Part shown: positions 43,791 to 48,688 of the stretch, one piece after another
Layout of the letters: each line of letters starts with the position of its first letter
How positions within the stretch are numbered: position 1 is the stretch's first letter
From: a virus
Strand: one strand, 5' to 3'
Length of the DNA: 48,688 nucleotides
Virus record (IMG/VR): IMGVR_UViG_3300042301_001415
Coordinates: 1-48,688 of that record
Program-made: the position numbers and the translations under genes
The notes under the pieces: model-generated
What the model saw: the letters and a program-made list of their open reading frames with translations, nothing else
Told to the model about the DNA's origin: nothing
Database searches by the model: none

Positions 43791-43796
43791 TATAAT
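43791..43796 (+). promoter_or_regulatory. extended -10 (TGC-TATAAT)
   Basis: Leader with AAAAGGAGGAAATCAC to 43826. Confidence 0.65.
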
Positions 43797-43825
43797 ATTG
43801 TATACCCTTAAAAGGAGGAAATCAC

Positions 43826-44146
43826 ATGGCAACAACAGTACAAGAAGCAAGAACAGTTACCTTGCTTGACGGAACAAAAATTGAAATCAGACCACTAAAG
43901 ATCTCGCTACTTCGTCCATTCATGGACAAGTTTGAAAAGATTTCAGAGGTTGCTGACAACAATTCAAAATCGATGGACCTTCTTCTAGAATGTGTGGCTA
44001 TTGCTATGAAGCAATACAAACCAGAACTAGCGGAAAAGCCAGAATCATTGGAGGATCTTCTAGATCTACCGACTGTATATGAAATCGTGGAGGAAGCGTC
44101 AGGTCTTAAGATCGCACAAAACGCATCTCCAAATTTCGCAGTATAA
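43826..44146 (+). CDS. tail assembly chaperone, short form, 106 aa
   Basis: IEIRPLKISLLRPFMDKFEK ... EDLLDLPTVYEIVEEASGLK aligns with the first half of the 227-aa protein. Strong SD and promoter suggest it is made in excess, as gpG is over gpGT. Confidence 0.82.
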   Translation: MATTVQEARTVTLLDGTKIEIRPLKISLLRPFMDKFEKISEVADNNSKSMDLLLECVAIAMKQYKPELAEKPESLEDLLDLPTVYEIVEEASGLKIAQNASPNFAV

Positions 44147-44172
44147 AAAAATAAAAAAAGAGGTGTTTATGG

Positions 44173-47100
44173 ATGGCTGATTCTCAGACTAATATCAATA
44201 TTAATATTGATACCAGTCAGGCCTTAGCAAATTTAAAGGCGTTACAGTCTCAGATATCAGCCTTCCAAACACAGATGGCTCGTGGCTCTGCCACACAAGC
44301 AGCAGCAGCAGCCAAACTTAGACAAAATCTAATCAATGATATTAATGCTGCAGGTAAGTTTAATGCAAGCATTCAAAACATCAAGACCACCACAGAGTCT
44401 TTTACAGAAGCACTTGAGAAAAACAAACTCTCAATGGGCCAATACTTTAGGTATGCTGGCGGTGCAACAAAGAACTTCGGAAAACTATTCAAGTCCGAAA
44501 TGTCAACCATTGATAAGGTTGCTCGTGAAAGAGTCAAGACTCTTCAAACCCAATACATCCAACTAGGCCGTGACGCTAGCGGTGCCATGAAGGCAATCGC
44601 AGTTAGACCTCTAGTTCTTGACATGAATGACCTGGGAACAAAAACAGCCATCGCTGCCCAGAAACAACAGATACTAAACCAACTACTAAAGCAAGGATCA
44701 ACTAACCTTCTCAACTGGGGTAAGAACACCCAGTGGGCTGGTCGTCAGTTGATGGTTGGTTTTACCGTACCGCTAACAATGGCAGGTACTGCAGCAGCAA
44801 AGATGTACATGGAACTAGAAAAGGGTTCTATCAAGTTTAAGCGTGTCTACGGAGATTTTAGAACTACTGCAAAAGAATCAGAAGACATGATTAAGAACCT
44901 AAAAATTCTTGCTCAGGAATACACTAAGTATGGTGTTGCGGTAGCAGACACAATGGAAATGGCTGCCGAGGCAGCAGCAGCAGGTAAGGTCGGAGCAGAC
45001 CTTATGCAGCAGGTAGCAAATGCTACAAGACTTGCGGTACTTGGATCTGTAGAACAGGCACAAGCACTAGAAACAACAATGTCTCTAACTAACGCTTTTG
45101 GAATTGCAGCAGAAGACCTAGCAGGAAAGATTGACTTCCTTAACGCAGTTGAAAACCAAACTGTTACATCTATCGAAGACCTCACCATTGCTATTCCAAA
45201 GGCTGCACCAGTTGTTAAACAACTTGGTGGAGACGTACAAGATCTAGCATTCTTCCTGACAGCAATGAAGGAAGGTGGAATTAACGCATCTGAGGGTGCT
45301 AACGCACTTAAGTCTGGTCTTGCATCTTTGATTAACCCAACAGGAAAAGCATCTGAGTTCCTTGCAAGTTTTGGTGTAAATGTTAAGGGCATTGTTGAGG
45401 CAAACAAGGGCGATGTAAAGGGCCTTGTCCTAGATTTTGCTAGTGCACTAGATACCCTAGACCCACTAAACCGAGCACGTGCCATTGAGCAAATGTTCGG
45501 TAAGTTCCAGTTTTCACGTCTATCGACATTGTTCCAAAACGTAATTCAAGAAGGAACTCAGGCACAAAAGGTTCTAGAACTAAGTAACGCAACCACAGAA
45601 GAACTTGCAATCCTGTCTGAGCGAGAACTGAAGAGGGTAGAAAGTTCCCCAATGTTTAAGTTTCAAAAGGCTGTTGAGGATATCAAGGTTAAACTTGCTC
45701 CAATTGGAGAGGCATTCCTTAAGGCAGTAACCCCAATCCTAGATTTTGTTTCTAAGTTCCTTGACGGATTTAACAAAATGTCAGAAGGGTCAAAAGCCTT
45801 CTGGGTAACATTTACAGGTTTGGTTGCTGGTGTTGGTCCACTACTTCTTATGTCTGTTGGTCTAGTAGCGAACGGTATTGCAAACCTTGTCAAGATGTTT
45901 GTCAACATCAAGTCTTTCATTAACAGAACAACACAAGAAACAGGTATGCTTGGAGAATCAACCACATACATGACCGAAACACAGATCAAGGCAGCAGCGG
46001 TAGCAGCATCTCTTGACCAGATTCACCAACAACTAACACAAAGATTTACTTCAGAAGCGGTAGCAGTAGATCAACTAACTCAGTCTTATGTAAGAAACAT
46101 AGATGCCCAGAGAGCGTATAGTCCTGCTGGAACTAATCCAACCAACATTGCTCCACAAAAATTTGCTAGGGGTGGAATGGTTTCTGGACCTGGAACAGGA
46201 ACCTCAGATTCAGTTCCAGCAATGTTGTCTAATGGTGAAGCCGTTATTCCAGCAAAATCAGTAAAGAAAAACAGAGGGCTTGTAGAAAACCTTATTTCTG
46301 GTAAGGTTCTAAAACTTGCTGAAGGTGGAATTGTTAACAAGGGAGAAAAGCAGTTCCTTGGAATGCCACAGTCGTTTAAGGCTAGACAGCGTAGTCAAGA
46401 AGACGCACAGGCGGTTTATGCTAAGTTTGCTGAATCACCACGAGCAGACATGCCAGTAACAAAATACAAGCACCAACTTTCAGTATCTAAGGGACACAGT
46501 TTCCCACTATTTAGAGTTGGTGGAATGTACGAGACCTTTGATGGTCGTAAAGTATTCGTAAAGCCAGTTATGGACTTCCAGTCTGCTATGGCAGAAATTC
46601 GTGGAACAGAGATTGCGAGAGGTGCTCATGGTCTGAGATCACCACAGCAAAGACTTGTTGCAATCAACGACCCTACAGACAAGACTGGAACCAGAAGGTT
46701 CTATGCCCTTGAGTCAGACTTTGACCCAACGTTCTCTGAAGTTCCACAAACATTCTCAAAGGAAGAATATACAACACAACTAGTGGCATCGCTACTGCGT
46801 GGAGATAAAGACCTAGGACAGGGAAACCTCGGAGGAAACATTCTTCCAGATGTCGGAACTGCAGGGGTATTTGCAAAGGCATCTGGATTCAGAGAATACG
46901 AACCTAACATGAAGTCCATGGAAGAACAGGCTCTTATTAATCTTCTTGGAGTAAAGGGTGGTGCAAAGAAATGGTTTGCTGAAAGCACTAAGGGTATTGC
47001 TGCAAGCATGTCACCACAAGAATACCAAGACAGAATGCGTAATGAGATTGAGCAAACGCTTCCAAGACTTAAACAAACAATTGCTGGCTTCCCAGACCTA

Positions 47101-48688
47101 ACACCAGAAGAACAGGCAGTATACGGAAACATGGTTGCTCGTCTAGAGGCTGCAAGAGGTGTAGACTGGACAAAGTATCACGCACTTCACAGCAACCTTA
47201 AACTTACTCCACCAAAGAAGATGGCAGAGGGCGGTATTGTTGGAGAAAACGTTGACCCAAGAAAACCAACATCAATCTTTGACATTGACGACACCCTGCT
47301 TGATCTAAGATCGTTTATGCCTGGACACAGAGCAGCAAATGAAAAACTTCCAGTAGAAGAAAGACTTGACTGGAAAACTGAGGTAGCAAAGAACCCAGTT
47401 GGAATGCCTGCAACCATTGCCAAACTTCACGAAGCACAAGCACGTGGAAACACGATTATTCTTATGACAGCAAGGCCCAAGTCTGCTGATAACATTACCC
47501 TAGAAACTCTAGCCAAACTTGGAATTGACACAACCAAGGTTAGATTGATGTCAAGAAAAGACGGAGACTATCGCAGACCAGAACGAATGAAGTATGAAAA
47601 AACTGCTAGGTTGATGAGCGATCACAAGATTGAAGAATTCTATGACGATATGGATAAGACACGTGGTGCTGTTGGCCTGTTAGGCATACCAGCATTTAAC
47701 CCTCTAAAAATGGCTATGGGTGGAATACTTGAGATGGCTAAGGGTGGAATCATTGGAAAGGGTAAAGTTGTTCCAGAACAAGAACCAGCAGACGTAACAG
47801 AAGCCAGAGGATTCTACGAAACCGCACTAGCATTTGTTGCTATGGAAAAAGCCTATGAAAAATTGCCAGAAGGTAAATATGATAGCCCAGAAACCACCGT
47901 TGCTCGTAAACGCTACGAACAATACTTATTTGCTAACGACCTAATGGATAGCGAAATAACTGACGAGTACTATGACATGACCCCAGAAGAGATTCAGGCT
48001 AAGATCTCTGCAGAGTGGGCACAGTACTTCCCAGGTCGCACACCACCAATGCTTAACCCACTCCCTACTGCTAAAAAGAAGAAAAGCCCCAAGAAAATGG
48101 CTATGGGTGGAATACTTGAGATGGCTAAGGGTGGGCTGGTAGTTAATGGCAAAATTGCAGACCCAATTGAACTTGCAAAGAGCAGGATGAAGAACAATGA
48201 TCCATCTAAGAAGAAGGACCAACTTTCTTATACATACCGCCTAATGAAGAACATTGAGACAAATGGTCCAATGCATGCAATTGAAGCAAAAGACGCAACT
48301 GGTCAAACTCGTGGCGACCTTAAGTGGGATCCAGACAGTGGAGAAATTCTCATGGTCTGGGTTGAAGAAGCATTCCGCCGTCAGGGCATTGCATCAGACA
48401 TGTGGCATGCAGCAAATCTAGAAGCCCTCAAAAACCCATCAGTTATTAAACATCCAGTTCACTCTCCAGAAATATCCGCTGACGGAATATCCTGGAGAAA
48501 CAACGTAGGTGGTGCTAAACTTAGGGATACAAACTGGGTAAGTGACAAAAACACTGTTGACCCACGTGAAGAATATGTTAAGACATTAGTTAACAATAAT
48601 AAGTTTGCTAAGGGTGGAATACTCAAGATGGCTAAGGGTGGTATTCTTCCAGATAGAAAATCTCTTGGACTAAATCCTATGAGTTTTG
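44173..48688 (+). CDS. tape measure protein with embedded enzyme-like modules (3' end outside)
   Basis: Over 1505 residues visible, open to the window end. Starts MADSQTNININIDTSQALAN after AAAGAGGTG. Residues 1-560: helical tape measure with TAMKEGGINASEGANALKSG motif; hydrophobic helices near 555-580. FARGGMVSGPGTGTSDSVPA (664-) starts a string of MAxGGIL/MAKGGIV linkers that separate modules: kinase-like 770-1010 (Lys797 in VFVKP; D878-K-D-L-x3-N885...N889), HAD phosphatase 1033-1190 (FDIDDTL with Asp1037/Asp1039; LMTAR; YDDMD), and GNAT-like 1350-1470 (VEEAFRRQGIAS). Sets tail length and is ejected ahead of DNA in the family. Confidence 0.9.
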   Translation, partial: MADSQTNININIDTSQALANLKALQSQISAFQTQMARGSATQAAAAAKLRQNLINDINAAGKFNASIQNIKTTTESFTEALEKNKLSMGQYFRYAGGATKNFGKLFKSEMSTIDKVARERVKTLQTQYIQLGRDASGAMKAIAVRPLVLDMNDLGTKTAIAAQKQQILNQLLKQGSTNLLNWGKNTQWAGRQLMVGFTVPLTMAGTAAAKMYMELEKGSIKFKRVYGDFRTTAKESEDMIKNLKILAQEYTKYGVAVADTMEMAAEAAAAGKVGADLMQQVANATRLAVLGSVEQAQALETTMSLTNAFGIAAEDLAGKIDFLNAVENQTVTSIEDLTIAIPKAAPVVKQLGGDVQDLAFFLTAMKEGGINASEGANALKSGLASLINPTGKASEFLASFGVNVKGIVEANKGDVKGLVLDFASALDTLDPLNRARAIEQMFGKFQFSRLSTLFQNVIQEGTQAQKVLELSNATTEELAILSERELKRVESSPMFKFQKAVEDIKVKLAPIGEAFLKAVTPILDFVSKFLDGFNKMSEGSKAFWVTFTGLVAGVGPLLLMSVGLVANGIANLVKMFVNIKSFINRTTQETGMLGESTTYMTETQIKAAAVAASLDQIHQQLTQRFTSEAVAVDQLTQSYVRNIDAQRAYSPAGTNPTNIAPQKFARGGMVSGPGTGTSDSVPAMLSNGEAVIPAKSVKKNRGLVENLISGKVLKLAEGGIVNKGEKQFLGMPQSFKARQRSQEDAQAVYAKFAESPRADMPVTKYKHQLSVSKGHSFPLFRVGGMYETFDGRKVFVKPVMDFQSAMAEIRGTEIARGAHGLRSPQQRLVAINDPTDKTGTRRFYALESDFDPTFSEVPQTFSKEEYTTQLVASLLRGDKDLGQGNLGGNILPDVGTAGVFAKASGFREYEPNMKSMEEQALINLLGVKGGAKKWFAESTKGIAASMSPQEYQDRMRNEIEQTLPRLKQTIAGFPDLTPEEQAVYGNMVARLEAARGVDWTKYHALHSNLKLTPPKKMAEGGIVGENVDPRKPTSIFDIDDTLLDLRSFMPGHRAANEKLPVEERLDWKTEVAKNPVGMPATIAKLHEAQARGNTIILMTARPKSADNITLETLAKLGIDTTKVRLMSRKDGDYRRPERMKYEKTARLMSDHKIEEFYDDMDKTRGAVGLLGIPAFNPLKMAMGGILEMAKGGIIGKGKVVPEQEPADVTEARGFYETALAFVAMEKAYEKLPEGKYDSPETTVARKRYEQYLFANDLMDSEITDEYYDMTPEEIQAKISAEWAQYFPGRTPPMLNPLPTAKKKKSPKKMAMGGILEMAKGGLVVNGKIADPIELAKSRMKNNDPSKKKDQLSYTYRLMKNIETNGPMHAIEAKDATGQTRGDLKWDPDSGEILMVWVEEAFRRQGIASDMWHAANLEALKNPSVIKHPVHSPEISADGISWRNNVGGAKLRDTNWVSDKNTVDPREEYVKTLVNNNKFAKGGILKMAKGGILPDRKSLGLNPMSF

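Noticed and set aside
44136-44160. A-rich run at the end of the short chaperone as a frameshift site
   Set aside because: The A runs fall after the TAA stop, and the next gene is the tape measure rather than a chaperone extension.
44913-45485. Long minus frames under the tape measure (also 45663, 46701)
   Set aside because: Ser/Ala-rich mirrors of the tape-measure coding sequence without SD.

Overview
This window looks like a segment of a long-tailed (siphovirus-type) phage of a low-to-moderate-GC actinobacterium, plausibly an uncultured aquatic one. Reasons: the virion genes (portal, XkdF-type protease, HK97-type major capsid, major tail protein, tail assembly chaperones, very long tape measure), the DUF932/TIGR03299 gene, the PASTA and NlpC/P60 lysis proteins and the Pro-Pro-Tyr-Phe fibre tail resemble actinophage genes I know. 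GC is roughly 40-45 % by eye, far below Streptomyces or Mycobacterium. Host assignment is inference. No integrase, terminase, polymerase or CRISPR array is visible.

Layout. (1) 1-16.3 kb, minus strand: about 55 tightly packed small genes, many under 60 codons, often joined by TAATG or ATGA overlaps. Only the DUF932 protein, an MGTR/QYGQWDGYP family protein and a possible glycosylase-like protein resemble known families; many others are Cys-rich zinc-ribbon or single-pass membrane microproteins. Nearly every gene or pair has its own promoter: an AATGTC box exactly 12 bp upstream of a TATAAT-like -10. Intergenic units also carry 14 copies of a dyad site GCAYCGRTGC, TTTACGA/CGACACGCC motifs, and stable hairpins. 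Two tRNA-like RNAs with perfect acceptor, D and T arms but an oversized anticodon region lie at 14.0-14.3 kb. (2) 16.3-17.7 kb: divergence point; plus-strand microgenes driven by the same box promoter, then tandem repeats. (3) 17.7-18.7 kb: two minus genes (DUF6171-like Cys protein and a possible DHH-type protein). (4) 18.8-30.8 kb, plus: a membrane protein, a tiny hairpin RNA, then baseplate/fibre proteins, a PASTA protein, an endolysin on the minus strand with a structured leader, repeat-rich tail fibres, a fibronectin-III fibre with a PPYFPP tail, followed directly by a prolyl-hydroxylase-like dioxygenase, a DUF6065-like protein and a sulfotransferase. (5) 30.9-48.7 kb, plus: large LamG-like minor tail protein, portal, protease with nested scaffold start, major capsid, connectors, major tail protein, two homologous tail assembly chaperones, and a tape measure (open at the window end) carrying kinase-like, HAD phosphatase and GNAT modules.

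Expression logic read from sequence: leftward genes use the box promoters (a MotA-like architecture), whereas rightward virion genes use extended -10 promoters (TGN-TATAAT) without a visible -35. Many of both kinds place the -10 only 5-9 bp before ATG with no Shine-Dalgarno, i.e. leaderless mRNAs. The rest have a good SD.
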